This document shows positions 42,069 to 51,344 of a stretch of 64,000 nt of DNA, one piece after another; the stretch's first letter is position 1; every line of letters begins with the position of its first letter. A model generated the notes under the pieces. That model searched no databases. It worked only from the letters and a program-made list of their open reading frames with translations, and was not told the DNA's origin. This DNA comes from Pectobacterium aroidearum (GTDB lineage: Bacteria; Pseudomonadota; Gammaproteobacteria; Enterobacterales; Enterobacteriaceae). The stretch is from NCBI RefSeq assembly GCF_015689195.1, contig NZ_CP065044.1, positions 1 to 64,000 of the forward strand. Reading direction: 5' to 3'. Position numbers and translations under genes: made by a program.

Positions 42069-42326
42069 TTAGTTGAAGATTACCGCAGAGCCACGCAGCT
42101 GATCGTTACCGGTCGCAGACGTGATGGTATAAGCTTTAGCGCCTGCTTTTTCTGCTTTCGCTGCGAGCTGAGCCTGTAGTGAGCTTAGGTCTTGAGCGGT
42201 AGCGGTAACGACGCCCACTTTTTCCAGGTTCTGTGTCTGTGAAGGCGCAACATATTCAGCAGCAGAAGCACCGAAAGTCATGGTAGCGAGAACAACAGCA
42301 GCGGCGATGGTTTTTACGTTTTTCAT
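42069..42326 (-). CDS. DUF1471 exported protein C
   Basis: An 85-residue paralogue of the proteins at 27339 and 32561. It has a signal peptide (MKNVKTIAAAVVLATMTFGA, cleavage near ASA-AE) and the same domain (LEKVGVVTATAQDLSSLQAQ, YTITSATGNDQLRGSAVIFN). The signal peptide and C terminus have diverged, so this duplication is older than the A/B one. Periplasmic stress- or surface-related role by family only. Confidence 0.92.
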   Translation of the reverse strand: MKNVKTIAAAVVLATMTFGASAAEYVAPSQTQNLEKVGVVTATAQDLSSLQAQLAAKAEKAGAKAYTITSATGNDQLRGSAVIFN

Positions 42327-42538
42327 GATGTCTTATCCTTTTCTGATTTGATAGGTGAAAGGGGGCTGCCCTTTCGATATGAAGAATGTTACGCCGATGC
42401 TAATAAATTAAAAAACGGATGTTATTGAGGTAGTCTTTCTATTTTTTTGAATGACATTTATTGATGTTGTTTGTTTTTTTTAAATTAAAAACAATAAGTT
42501 ATACATAAAACTGAAATTGATTTACAAAAAATTGACTG

Positions 42539-43843
42539 ATGTTGAATGAGTGGGGTGATGTCTTGTCTGTTGAGGTTCAACTAACGTTTAATGCTGCTGG
42601 TCATCAACTTACCAACATTAATTGCTGGTCATGCGATGGGGATTGGCTGGTTTATGACATAAGACCCTATGGATCTTCATTCACAGGGCTGACAATTGAG
42701 CGAGTACACCTGACAAGCCGGGAAACCGAGGTGATTTATCGGGCGACAGCGGGCGCACATGTGGGCGTAGTGACCTGTAGCCCGCAGGAGCCGCTACGCT
42801 ATGTCTTTATCCACGGGCCGGAAAATCCAGACGGCGAGTGGCAGTATGATTTTCACCATCGCCGTGGAACGATAGTGGCGGATTGCCAGCGCGATGAAGC
42901 CATCACGCTCGATGCCTTCTCCATTACGTCGCCTTATCAGGCCGGTGCGCTGCGCGGTGGTACGCACGTTCACGTCTTCAGCCCGGATGCCAGCCGCCTG
43001 AGCTTTACCTATAACGACCATGTGCTGCATGAGCGCGATCCGGCATTGAACTTGCGCAATGTCGGCGTAGCCGTGCCGCTACAGGCCGTCACCGTTGAGA
43101 AACGCCATCCGCGTGAATATGACGGCAGCCACTATTGTGTGTTGGTCAGCCAAACGACGCCGCAGCCACAGCCCGGCAGCGATGAAATCAACCGAGCTTA
43201 TGAAGAAGGCTGGGTGGGAACGGTGGGCTATATCCGACAGGACGGTTCGCGCCAGCGTTGGGCGCTGGCGTTCATCGGCGATACGCGTGCGGCGGACGGG
43301 ACAACGGTGCCGGAGATCTTTATCGTCGATTTGCCGGACGCGCTGGAGGATTACGCCAAAGAGGGGGATGCGCCTCTGGCAGGAACGGCAACCTCAATGC
43401 CTTCACCGCCAGCGGGTGTGCAGCAACGGCGTTTAACCTTTACGCATTCGCGTCGTTACCCTGGCCTGGTCAATCAGCCGCGCCACTGGCTGCGAGCTTC
43501 GCCCGACGGTAGCGAGATTGCTTTCCTGATGCGCGATGAGGCGGGTGTGGTTCAGCTGTGGACGATTTCCCCGAATGGCGGTGAACCAAGGCAGGTAACG
43601 CATACGGAACACGGTGTACAGTCTGCCTTTAACTGGCATCCGGATGGGCGTTCTCTGGCGTTTGTGTGTGACAACAGCATCATGCTGTGTGAGGCGAAAA
43701 GCGGTGAACTCGTGCGGCTGACGGCGCGGACGGACAGCGCCCCGAGTGCGGATGCCGTGGTTTTTTCCCCTGATGGGAAACACATTGCGTATATGCGAGA
43801 GATTGACGGCTTTAATCAGCTTTTTGTTGTGACGAGCGCCTAA
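42539..43843 (+). CDS. yidR: DUF3748 / TolB-like beta-propeller protein YidR
   Basis: A 434-residue protein closely following E. coli YidR. Shared stretches are SFTGLTIERV, YRATAGAHVGVVT, YVFIHGPENPD, DFHHRRG, LRGGTHVHVFSP, LVNQPRHW and SADAVVFSPDGKH. WD/TolB-type beta-propeller repeats lie in the C-terminal half. No signal peptide is evident. The start at ATG 42539 is uncertain, and the first 10-15 residues may not be translated. Function unknown. It sits with yidQ and ibpAB as in E. coli. Confidence 0.92.
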   Translation: MLNEWGDVLSVEVQLTFNAAGHQLTNINCWSCDGDWLVYDIRPYGSSFTGLTIERVHLTSRETEVIYRATAGAHVGVVTCSPQEPLRYVFIHGPENPDGEWQYDFHHRRGTIVADCQRDEAITLDAFSITSPYQAGALRGGTHVHVFSPDASRLSFTYNDHVLHERDPALNLRNVGVAVPLQAVTVEKRHPREYDGSHYCVLVSQTTPQPQPGSDEINRAYEEGWVGTVGYIRQDGSRQRWALAFIGDTRAADGTTVPEIFIVDLPDALEDYAKEGDAPLAGTATSMPSPPAGVQQRRLTFTHSRRYPGLVNQPRHWLRASPDGSEIAFLMRDEAGVVQLWTISPNGGEPRQVTHTEHGVQSAFNWHPDGRSLAFVCDNSIMLCEAKSGELVRLTARTDSAPSADAVVFSPDGKHIAYMREIDGFNQLFVVTSA

Positions 43844-43878
43844 CCCGTACGAACTGACTCATGCTACATGCAGCGTTA

Positions 43879-44289
43879 TCACAGTTGGTTATGTGGCATG
43901 GTGTTGTTATGGGGCATCGTGTCGTTGTGAGGCATAGTGTCGTTATGAGGCATAGTGGCAAGCTGTGAGCTGGCTGTCTGGTTTTGCTCTTCGCTGTGCG
44001 AAATGCGTTCGCGCGTCGACATTTTGTTCTTATCGCTGCCCGAGCGATAGTAGTCGTAGGGCAGCAGCACCGTATCGGCAACCGCTGAGAACGGCAGGTC
44101 GATCACCACCAGCGGCATCATGGCCCAACTCGTGTCGTCGTCACGCAGCATATCCATGCTGGCGCGCGTGCCGGAATAGTATCCTTGATCGCTTCCGGTA
44201 TGCGTCATGACGCTGGAACAACCGCTGGTTGCCACCGCGCCGCTACCGGTAATAATGAAAGAGAACAATGCGCTTTTCAGTAAGGTCAT
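43879..44289 (-). CDS. yidQ: YidQ/YceK-family lipoprotein with hexapeptide-repeat tail
   Basis: A 136-residue predicted lipoprotein; the signal peptide ends near ATSGC (Cys24 lipobox-like). The family core holds YYSGTRASMDM, PLVVIDLPFSAVADTVLLPYDYY. The E. coli relative ends soon after the core. Here about 45 extra residues follow, finishing in four copies of a TMPHN(D/N) unit. The repeat is encoded by 18-bp tandem DNA repeats. The His-rich tail could bind metal, but this is a guess. Confidence 0.88.
   Translation of the reverse strand: MTLLKSALFSFIITGSGAVATSGCSSVMTHTGSDQGYYSGTRASMDMLRDDDTSWAMMPLVVIDLPFSAVADTVLLPYDYYRSGSDKNKMSTRERISHSEEQNQTASSQLATMPHNDTMPHNDTMPHNNTMPHNQL
43887..43956 (-). 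repeat. 18-bp tandem repeats in yidQ
   Basis: Three full 18-bp units (43903-43920, 43921-43938, 43939-43956) and one partial unit at the 3' end encode the TMPHN(D/N) hexapeptides. Few substitutions separate them, so copy number is likely to vary among strains. Confidence 0.85.
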
Positions 44290-44531
44290 ATTACCTGTCC
44301 ATTAATAACCTGCTGCCAGAGCGGGTCAAGAGCCTAATATCGGTCACTTAAGTCCGTTGTTAGGGGAAACGGAGGTTCCCGCAGGGACGCCTCACCCCAG
44401 TGATCGCCCCGTGTATCTCGATGCTTAAACGATCGGCACTAGGCCAAAACCTGCCTATCTTGAGTGTATGTGATAACGCTCGAAGTGTGAGTGAATATTG
44501 CATGAAACGTAGTGATTTTTCTTTTTTGCCT

Positions 44532-44559
44532 CTTGAAAGTCTGAAGGGGGTCACCATAT
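44532..44559 (+). promoter_or_regulatory. Sigma-32 heat-shock promoter of ibpA
   Basis: CTTGAAAG (44532-44539), 12 nt, CACCATAT (44552-44559) matches the heat-shock consensus CTTGAAA / CCCCATNT with one mismatch. It lies 115 nt upstream of ibpA, giving a leader of about 108 nt. Confidence 0.8.
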
Positions 44560-44567
44560 TGATAATA

Positions 44568-44673
44568 AGCCGGAAGAAAACGATACGCCGTCAGGGTATC
44601 CGTTCCGGCTGTGAGCCTGTCCTTATAGGAAGGCAAAGAATAAATCCTCGCTGCATGTTTAGGAGGCTGCTTT
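44568..44673 (+). promoter_or_regulatory. ROSE-type RNA thermometer in the ibpA leader
   Basis: The leader folds into a long first hairpin (AGCCGGAA 44568-44575 with TTCCGGCT 44603-44610), a second (GCCT-G-TCC with GGA-AGGC near 44615-44634), and a final hairpin. In the last one TCGCT (44648-44652, the UYGCU ROSE motif) pairs with AGGA of the ribosome site AGGAGG (44661-44666) with a bulged G. This arrangement melts on heating and frees the ribosome site. Confidence 0.82.
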
Positions 44674-45087
44674 ATGCGTAACCCCGATTTTTCCCCACTG
44701 TACCGTTCCGCTATTGGTTTCGATCGTCTGTTCAATCTGTTAGAAACCGGCCAGACCCAGAGCAACGGCGGCTATCCTCCCTACAACGTCGAGCTGGTTG
44801 ACGAGAACCAATACCGCATCGCGATTGCCGTAGCCGGCTTCGCCGAGCAGGAACTGGACATCACAGCGCACGACAACCTATTGATTGTAAAAGGCGCCCA
44901 CGCCGGTGAGCAGGTTGCCCGCAACTACCTGTATCAGGGTATTGCCGAGCGCAACTTCGAGCGTAAATTCCAGATGGCCGAACATATTCAGGTAAAAGGC
45001 GCCAATCTGGAAAATGGACTGCTGTACATCGATCTTGAGCGCATCGTGCCGGAAGCGATGAAGCCGCGCCGGATTGAAATCAAGTAA
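44674..45087 (+). CDS. ibpA: Small heat-shock chaperone IbpA
   Basis: Alpha-crystallin-type holdase of 137 residues that coats aggregates for later DnaK/ClpB recovery. It opens [20 protein letters not shown]. The alpha-crystallin domain spans about residues 35-120, with [15 protein letters not shown], and the C-terminal IEI motif is in RRIEIK. Heat control is by the sigma-32 promoter and the ROSE leader. ibpB follows after a 155-nt gap. Confidence 0.97.
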   Translation: MRNPDFSPLYRSAIGFDRLFNLLETGQTQSNGGYPPYNVELVDENQYRIAIAVAGFAEQELDITAHDNLLIVKGAHAGEQVARNYLYQGIAERNFERKFQMAEHIQVKGANLENGLLYIDLERIVPEAMKPRRIEIK

Positions 45088-45218
45088 ATCAATATCAAAT
45101 TAATGGTGCATTGCCTGAAACGGCAATGCCGTGAATGAACACATCGTCTGCCGCTTGGGGACGACGCCAGCTATTGAATGTGGCTGGCATAAGGTACGCC
45201 CGAACGGGCATCTTAATC

Positions 45219-45235
45219 TCGCTTCTTAGAAGGAG
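45219..45235 (+). promoter_or_regulatory. ROSE-type thermometer hairpin of ibpB
   Basis: TCGCT (45219-45223) pairs with AGGA (45231-45234) of the ibpB ribosome site with a bulged G, the same UYGCU arrangement as for ibpA. So ibpB translation is separately heat-gated within the shared transcript. Confidence 0.75.
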
Positions 45236-45242
45236 TCATATC

Positions 45243-45692
45243 ATGCGTAACTACGACTTATCACCTTTACTGCGTCAGTGGATCGGTTTCGACAAATTAG
45301 CCAGCTCAATGCAAGGCAGCCAGGAACCGATTGATTTTCCTCCGTATAACATCGAGAAGAAAGACGACAACCACTACCGCATCACGCTCGCGCTGGCGGG
45401 ATTCCGACAGAGCGATCTGGATATAGAAGTAGAAGGCCCTCGCCTGACCGTGAAAGGTAGTCCGGCACCGACCGAGAAAGCCGTGGAATATCTGCATCAG
45501 GGGCTGGTGTTTAAGCCTTTCACGCTGAGCTTTACGCTGGCCGAGCATCTGAATGTGTCCGATGCACACTTTGAAAATGGCCTGCTGCATATCGATCTGG
45601 TGCGTGACGTGCCGGAAGCCTTGCAGCCGCAGCGCATCGCCATCGGCGGTGGCCGCCCGGCATTGAACCAGCAGCCTGCTGAAGATGCATAA
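45243..45692 (+). CDS. ibpB: Small heat-shock chaperone IbpB
   Basis: A 149-residue alpha-crystallin holdase from ATG 45243 (AGGAG ribosome site), starting [20 protein letters not shown]. It works with IbpA, binding substrate and aiding transfer to Dna[17 protein letters not shown] and the QRIAI C-terminal motif are conserved, followed by a 15-residue tail. The upstream extension in the same frame is part of the ibpAB spacer and not coding. Confidence 0.96.
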   Translation: MRNYDLSPLLRQWIGFDKLASSMQGSQEPIDFPPYNIEKKDDNHYRITLALAGFRQSDLDIEVEGPRLTVKGSPAPTEKAVEYLHQGLVFKPFTLSFTLAEHLNVSDAHFENGLLHIDLVRDVPEALQPQRIAIGGGRPALNQQPAEDA

Positions 45693-45869
45693 TAACGCGA
45701 CATCTGCGTTATTAACCTGATGATTTCCCGCGCCCGTCTCATTACGGGCGCGGTTTTGTGTTGCCCGCCACGTTTCCTTCCCCGGCATTCTGCCAGAATC
45801 AAAATAAACTCGTAATAGAGTGAACGGCAGTGACATTTCCCAATAAAAACGTCCGCAAAGGATACGGGT

Positions 45870-47528
45870 ATGAGTGATATCGCACTTACCGTGAGTATGC
45901 TGGCGCTGGTTGCGGTTCTGGGGTTATGGATCGGCAACTGGCGGATTTATGGCGTCGGTTTAGGGATTGGCGGGGTCCTGTTCGGTGGGATCATCGTCGG
46001 GCATGTTGCTCATCAGTACCAGATTCAACTGAATGATGACATGTTGCACGTCATTCAGGAGTTCGGACTGATTCTGTTTGTCTATACCATTGGCATTCAG
46101 GTCGGGCCGGGCTTCTTTTCCTCTTTGCGCGTATCTGGCCTGCGCCTCAATGCATTCGCCTTGCTGACGGTGTTTCTCGGCTGCGTGGTGACCGTCCTGT
46201 TGCATAAACTGCTTAATATTCCTTTGCCTATTATCCTCGGTATTTTTTCCGGTGCGGTGACCAATACCCCGTCGCTGGGTGCGGGTCAGCAGATTTTGAC
46301 CGATCTCGGTTCGAGCGCGGCATTGGTTAACCAGATGGGGACAGGCTACGCGATGGCGTATCCGCTCGGGATCTGCGGCATTTTACTGGTGATGTGGCTG
46401 ATGCGTGTGCTGTTTCGCGTCGCGGTGGAGAACGAAGCTAAGCAGTTTGAGGTCAGTAACGGCCAGCACCATGAACAGCTGCACACCATGAATGTGTCGG
46501 TGACGAATACCAATTTGCAAGGGCTGGCGATTCAGGATGTGCCAATTCTGAACCGCGACACCATCGTCTGTTCCCGTTTAAAACGCGGCGATGAGCTAAT
46601 GGTGCCGTCGCCGCAGACGCTCATCCAACTGGGTGACTATCTGCATCTGGTTGGCGCGAAAAACGATCTTGAGCAGGCGCGGCTGGTTATCGGTCATGAA
46701 GTGGAGACATCGCTCTCGACGCGCGGTACGGATCTGCACGTTGAGCGCGTGGTGGTGACGAATGAGAAGGTGCTGGGACGCAAGATTCGCGAACTCAATC
46801 TTAAGCAAAACTACGATGTTGTGATTTCACGCCTGAATCGTGCAGGCGTTGAGCTGGTCGCCAGCAACCAGGCCAGCCTGCAATTTGGCGACATTCTGAA
46901 TCTGGTCGGGCGGAAAACGGCGATCGATGCCGTTGCGGATATCGTGGGGAACGCGCAGCAAAAACTCCAGCAGGTACAGATGCTGCCCGTTTTTATCGGC
47001 ATTGGGCTGGGTGTGTTGCTGGGTTCTGTCCCGCTGATGATTCCCGGTTTTCCCGTCGCGCTGCGGCTCGGTCTGGCGGGCGGGCCGTTGGTGGTGGCGC
47101 TGGTTCTGGGACGCATTGGCGGTATCGGTAAACTGCACTGGTTTATGCCGCCCAGTGCGAATCTGGCGCTGCGTGAACTCGGTATTGTGCTGTTCTTGTC
47201 GGTGGTAGGGCTGAAATCCGGCGGTGATTTCATTGATACGTTATTGAACGGCGACGGCGTGTGGTGGATTGGTTACGGTGCGCTGATTACCATTGTGCCG
47301 CTACTGCTGGTCGGCATACTGGCGCGAACGCTCGGCAAGATGAACTATTTAACGCTGTGCGGCATGCTGGCGGGTTCCATGACCGATCCGCCCGCGTTGG
47401 CGTTTGCCAATGGGTTACACCCAACCAGCGGTGCGGCGGCACTTTCTTATGCGACGGTTTATCCACTGGCGATGTTTCTACGTATTATGTCGCCGCAGTT
47501 GTTAGCCGTACTTTTCCTTACCCTCTAA
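45870..47528 (+). CDS. yidE: YidE-type putative transporter (AAE family, TrkA-C domains)
   Basis: A 552-residue membrane protein of the aspartate:alanine exchanger family. About five helices (residues 1-185), two cytoplasmic TrkA-C domains (about 190-370, each with a GDEL/GDIL-type core) and five further helices make up the layout. [12 protein letters not shown] and [13 protein letters not shown] are the paired family motifs. The position after ibpB is as in E. coli. Substrate unknown. Confidence 0.95.
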   Translation: MSDIALTVSMLALVAVLGLWIGNWRIYGVGLGIGGVLFGGIIVGHVAHQYQIQLNDDMLHVIQEFGLILFVYTIGIQVGPGFFSSLRVSGLRLNAFALLTVFLGCVVTVLLHKLLNIPLPIILGIFSGAVTNTPSLGAGQQILTDLGSSAALVNQMGTGYAMAYPLGICGILLVMWLMRVLFRVAVENEAKQFEVSNGQHHEQLHTMNVSVTNTNLQGLAIQDVPILNRDTIVCSRLKRGDELMVPSPQTLIQLGDYLHLVGAKNDLEQARLVIGHEVETSLSTRGTDLHVERVVVTNEKVLGRKIRELNLKQNYDVVISRLNRAGVELVASNQASLQFGDILNLVGRKTAIDAVADIVGNAQQKLQQVQMLPVFIGIGLGVLLGSVPLMIPGFPVALRLGLAGGPLVVALVLGRIGGIGKLHWFMPPSANLALRELGIVLFLSVVGLKSGGDFIDTLLNGDGVWWIGYGALITIVPLLLVGILARTLGKMNYLTLCGMLAGSMTDPPALAFANGLHPTSGAAALSYATVYPLAMFLRIMSPQLLAVLFLTL

Positions 47529-47812
47529 ATGTTATCAGCTGGATAAAAAATAATATTTTCTCGCTGGAACGTGGCTATTTAATTTCTTTATTTATGAATA
47601 GGGAAATACCTGAGTAAATAAATAAGGAATGGATAACTAGCTGTCTGGGAAAGAATTATATTACCACTATTAGGTATAAGGTTTTTTTATCACATCCTCG
47701 TCGTTAACTTCGTTAATTTTATGTTCCATAAATGTCAATTATTATTGAATTTAAACGGTTTTTTATCGGGAAATTAAAACCATGACAGTTTCTTAAATAA
47801 ATTAATGAACCC

Positions 47813-47855
47813 CTTTAGTAACTAAAGTTACGCTATTTTGCCGGCGCATTATAAT
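47813..47855 (+). promoter_or_regulatory. Promoter with palindromic operator upstream of the DASS transporter
   Basis: CTTTAGT-A-ACTAAAG (47813-47827) is a perfect 15-nt palindrome. It ends 22 nt before a consensus TATAAT (47850-47855). The -35 hexamer is poor, as expected for an activator-dependent promoter. The neighbouring CitB-type regulator (51337) is the natural candidate to bind it. The 47529-47812 stretch is AT-rich with no gene seen. Confidence 0.65.
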
Positions 47856-47887
47856 ACTATCTCTTCATTAATCACTTGATTTGATCA

Positions 47888-47930
47888 GACGAGAGAAGCA
47901 CCCTGAACCCTTGTTTTCTCGTCTTTTTTT
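47888..47930 (+). terminator. Intrinsic terminator inside the transporter leader
   Basis: GACGAGAGAA (47888-47897) pairs with TTTTCTCGTC (47914-47923, one G-T pair), followed by seven T. It lies about 30 nt after the expected start from the TATAAT at 47850 and 180 nt before the transporter gene. It could make a short RNA, attenuate the transporter, or terminate late yidE transcripts. Confidence 0.75.
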
Positions 47931-48112
47931 CCGCAGATGATTCCTGTTGCGTTGTTTTCAGCAGGGTGACGAAGGAAGAATAACGAAATACCCACTCCTC
48001 CGCACTGGACATCCGTCGTGAATATCTCCTGAATAATTCGAGAGCTGCACAAACTCGGCTCGAAGTACGACGGGGAATACAGAATTCCGTTTTAATGAAG
48101 AGTGGTGTTCTT

Positions 48113-49525
48113 ATGTCTGCGAATAACAGCAGGTTTATAAAGCTTCTAATTATCCTTTGTATTGCCGGTGGCTTATGGTTATTGCCGGTTCCTGATGGGG
48201 TTAAACCCGATGCCTGGCATCTGATGGCGATTTTCATTGCCACCGTTGTCGGTCTGATTCTCTCTCCTTACCCGCTTGGCGCGATGGCGATGTTCAGCCT
48301 GACCTCGGTCGCTATATTAGGGTTATTGTCCATTAAAGATGTGCTGGCGGGCTTTAGCGATCCCACCATTTGGATGATCGCCTGCGCCTTCTTTATCTCG
48401 CGCGGCTTTATCAAAACCGGTTTTGGTCGGCGTATTGGTCTGCTGTTCATCAGCAAGCTGGGGAACAGCTCGCTCGGTCTGGCGTATGGTCTGGTGTTTA
48501 CCGACCTGCTGTTTGCCCCGGCTATGCCTTCCACATCTGCACGCTGCGGCGGGATTATCACACCGTTGTTCCGCTCGATTGCCGAAGCCTATGACTCCAC
48601 GCCGGAAAAAGGCACGCAGCGCCGCATTGGTGCGTTCTTGGTGCAATCTATTTTCCAATGTAACGCCGTGACCTCCGCGATGTTCATGACCTCCATGGCG
48701 GGTAACCCGATGGTGGCGAAGCTGGCTTCCCAGTTTGGTATTCACATCAGTTGGACGGACTGGGCATTGGCGACATTGCTGCCGGGTTTCCTGTCGTTGG
48801 CGCTGATTCCTTATCTGATCTACCGCTTTTATCCGCCTGAATTGAAGAAAACCTCGGAAATGCGCGCCATCGCTGTCGAAAGACTGCGTGAAATGGGCAA
48901 AATGACCCGCGACGAGTGGGTGGTACTGGGCGTGTTCCTGGGGCTGGTGACCTTCTGGGTGCTGGGCTCCACACTGAATATCGATGCGACCCTGACCGCA
49001 CTGGCTGGCCTGAGCGTGCTGTTGCTCAGCCGTGCGCTGAGCTGGGATGATGTGGTGGGTGAGAAAGAAGCCTGGCACACCGTGGTGTGGTTTGCTGTGC
49101 TGATGACGCTGGCGGGTCAGCTTAACAAAATGGGTCTGATTGCCTGGCTGGGTGGTCTGGCTGGCAGCGCGGTGAGTGGCATGCACTGGCTGCCGATGCT
49201 GGGTCTGCTGCTGTTGGTTTACTACTACAGCCACTATCTGATGGCGAGTGCGATTGCCCATATCAGCGCCATGTATGCGATTTTCGTCTCTATCGCGTTG
49301 GCTGCCGGTGCGCCGCCGATGCTGACCGTGCTGGTGTTCGGTATCTTCAGTAACCTGTTTATGTCCACGACGCACTACTCCAGCGGCCCGGCTCCGATTC
49401 TGTTCGGTACAGGCTACATGCCGCTGGGAACCTGGTGGAAGATCGGTTTCTCCATCAGCCTGGTCATCATCCCTATCTGGCTGGGTGTTGGTAGCATGTG
49501 GTGGAAAGTGCTCGGCTTCTGGTAA
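48113..49525 (+). CDS. DASS-family dicarboxylate/citrate-type anion transporter
   Basis: About 470 residues from ATG 48113; an ATG at 48095 is the longer option, and neither has a strong ribosome site. Roughly 12 helices are predicted. Family motifs include WMIACAFFISRGFIKTGFGR, FAPAMPSTSARCGGIITP (SNT-like motif as STS) and the C-terminal FMSTTHYSSGPAPILFGTGY. It resembles CitT/TtdT and chloroplast 2-oxoglutarate/malate carriers. The sensor kinase and regulator directly downstream probably induce it in response to its substrate. Confidence 0.92.
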   Translation: MSANNSRFIKLLIILCIAGGLWLLPVPDGVKPDAWHLMAIFIATVVGLILSPYPLGAMAMFSLTSVAILGLLSIKDVLAGFSDPTIWMIACAFFISRGFIKTGFGRRIGLLFISKLGNSSLGLAYGLVFTDLLFAPAMPSTSARCGGIITPLFRSIAEAYDSTPEKGTQRRIGAFLVQSIFQCNAVTSAMFMTSMAGNPMVAKLASQFGIHISWTDWALATLLPGFLSLALIPYLIYRFYPPELKKTSEMRAIAVERLREMGKMTRDEWVVLGVFLGLVTFWVLGSTLNIDATLTALAGLSVLLLSRALSWDDVVGEKEAWHTVVWFAVLMTLAGQLNKMGLIAWLGGLAGSAVSGMHWLPMLGLLLLVYYYSHYLMASAIAHISAMYAIFVSIALAAGAPPMLTVLVFGIFSNLFMSTTHYSSGPAPILFGTGYMPLGTWWKIGFSISLVIIPIWLGVGSMWWKVLGFW

Positions 49526-49617
49526 ACGCAGGTACTGCTGGCTTTCCTGATGCGGGACATGCCTGAGGCGAAAAATGTACCGCAATACGTTAAGCCTGAT
49601 TCCTTTCTTCACGCCTA

Positions 49618-49642
49618 CGCCCTGTCCCTGTGACGGGGCGTA
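49618..49642 (+). other. Hairpin between transporter and sensor kinase genes
   Basis: ACGCCCTGTC (49618-49627) pairs with GACGGGGCGT (49633-49642, one G-T pair), loop 5. There is no T-run, so it is more likely an mRNA stabiliser or processing structure than a terminator. Confidence 0.5.
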
Positions 49643-49715
49643 TGCATCACGACACGCGAAACGCGACGAAACAGTATAAGATAACGGTGTGATGATGTTT
49701 GTTTCGGAGAGTGAC

Positions 49716-51344
49716 ATGGGCAAGAAAAAGGCACCGCTAAAGCTGGGAACATCGGTGTTTCTGATGGTGTCAGTTGTGCTTGGCGCGGTGTTGCTGGTGG
49801 TCTATTCCTTGCTGTTTTTTCGCATTAATCAGCTATCAGAAGACCATCTGCGAGAAAAAGCCTTTGCCATTGCTCGCACATTTGCCGCCTCTCCCGTCGT
49901 TATTGATGAACTTAAAGGCATTGGCCGACCTGAGGAAGTGCAGATTGCGGCGGAGACGATTCGCCAGCGCAATCAACTGCTTTTCGTCACGGTAACTGAC
50001 ATGGATACGGTGCGCCATAGCCATCCTGAGCCGGAAAGAATTGGCGAGCATTTTGCCGGTCGGGATATCTACCCGGCGCTGCTGGGTATGGAAAATACCG
50101 CCATTAATCGGGGAACGCTCGATCCCGCGCTGCGGGTCTTTACGCCGGTTTTCGACAGCAACCATAAGCAGGTTGGCGTGGTCGCGCTGGGGATTGCCTT
50201 AACCAGCGTGCAGAAGGTGATTAGCGATAACCGCTGGATGATCCCCTGGACGCTGCTGGCTGGGGCGCTGGTCGGCTGGCTCGGCACGTTGATTTTGGTG
50301 AAGGTGCTCAAGCGCATTATGCTGGGATTCGAGCCGTTTGAGATCTCGAATCTGTTTGAACAGCGCAACGCGATGCTCAAACACATCAAGGAAGGCGTTA
50401 TCGCGGTCGACCAGAATGGGCGAATTACGGTAATTAATGATGAGGCGCGACGGCTGTTCCGGCAGAATAAGCCGCAGGGCAGCGAAACTCCGTCGTCGAA
50501 GCCAGCCGAACGCGTCAGTGAGCAGTGGCTGGAACATCTGCACCTGAAACAGGTGCTGGAGAGCGGCACACCACGGCGCGATGAAGAGATTAACTTTAAC
50601 GGCCACCTGCTGCTGACCAACACCGTTCCGGTTTTTGTGAAGGGCGATATTATCGGTGCGATTGCGACATTCCGTGATAAAACGGAAATCAGCCAACTGC
50701 TGCAACGGTTGAGTGGGATGTCGTACTATGCGGATGCGCTACGGGCACAGTCGCACGAGTTTATGAACAAGCTGCACGTCATTCTGGGGATGCTGCACTT
50801 AAAGTATTACTCGCAGCTGGAAGATTATATCCTGAAGACGGCCAATAATTATCAGGCGGAAATTGGTTCAATTATTCGTAAAGTGAAATCGCCAGTGATT
50901 GCCGGCTTCCTGTTGGGTAAAATCAACCGCGCGCGCGATCTCGGCATTACGCTCTCCATCAGTGAGGAGAGTCTGCTGCCAGATACCGATGATGTCGATG
51001 CCACCAATGAATTGATTACCGTATTGGGTAATCTGATTGAGAATGCGATGGACGCGATTGATGGGCAGGAAAACTGCGAAATCAGCGTGAGTTTCCATCA
51101 TCAGAATGGCCGCCTTCACTGTACCGTGGGGGATGACGGTCCCGGCATTTCGCCGGAGAGTCAGGCGCGCATTTATGAACAGGGATTCTCTACCAAAGGC
51201 AGCGGGCGCGGTATCGGCCTGTTCCTGACCAAACAGAGTCTGGAGAAGATTGGCGGCACTATCGAGTTTGAATCAGAACCTGAGGTGTACACCCAGTTTT
51301 TCGTTACTATTCCTTATCAAGCAAGGCTGTTTGACCATGATTAA
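49716..51344 (+). CDS. CitA/DcuS-type sensor histidine kinase
   Basis: A 542-residue membrane kinase from ATG 49716 (GGAGAG ribosome site). TM1 about residues 10-32; periplasmic PASC-type sensor with the carboxylate-binding pattern HSHPEPERIG and RVFTPVFDSNHKQVGVVALG; TM2 near 175-195; cytoplasmic PAS; H-box RAQSHEFMNKLHVILGML (His347). The ATPase has N-box LGNLIENAMDAI, DDGPGI and KGSGRGIGLFL. The sensor class detects citrate or C4-dicarboxylates. It overlaps the regulator gene by 8 nt. Confidence 0.94.
   Translation: MGKKKAPLKLGTSVFLMVSVVLGAVLLVVYSLLFFRINQLSEDHLREKAFAIARTFAASPVVIDELKGIGRPEEVQIAAETIRQRNQLLFVTVTDMDTVRHSHPEPERIGEHFAGRDIYPALLGMENTAINRGTLDPALRVFTPVFDSNHKQVGVVALGIALTSVQKVISDNRWMIPWTLLAGALVGWLGTLILVKVLKRIMLGFEPFEISNLFEQRNAMLKHIKEGVIAVDQNGRITVINDEARRLFRQNKPQGSETPSSKPAERVSEQWLEHLHLKQVLESGTPRRDEEINFNGHLLLTNTVPVFVKGDIIGAIATFRDKTEISQLLQRLSGMSYYADALRAQSHEFMNKLHVILGMLHLKYYSQLEDYILKTANNYQAEIGSIIRKVKSPVIAGFLLGKINRARDLGITLSISEESLLPDTDDVDATNELITVLGNLIENAMDAIDGQENCEISVSFHHQNGRLHCTVGDDGPGISPESQARIYEQGFSTKGSGRGIGLFLTKQSLEKIGGTIEFESEPEVYTQFFVTIPYQARLFDHD

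Noticed and set aside
44400-44681. Open frame across the ibpA promoter and leader
   Set aside because: Overlaps the heat-shock promoter and thermometer and the ibpA start; no family features.
48323-49723. 466-codon open frame antisense to the DASS transporter
   Set aside because: Its translation is rich in His/Gln/Arg with no domain, and it mirrors the codon bias of the membrane protein on the other strand; a shadow frame.
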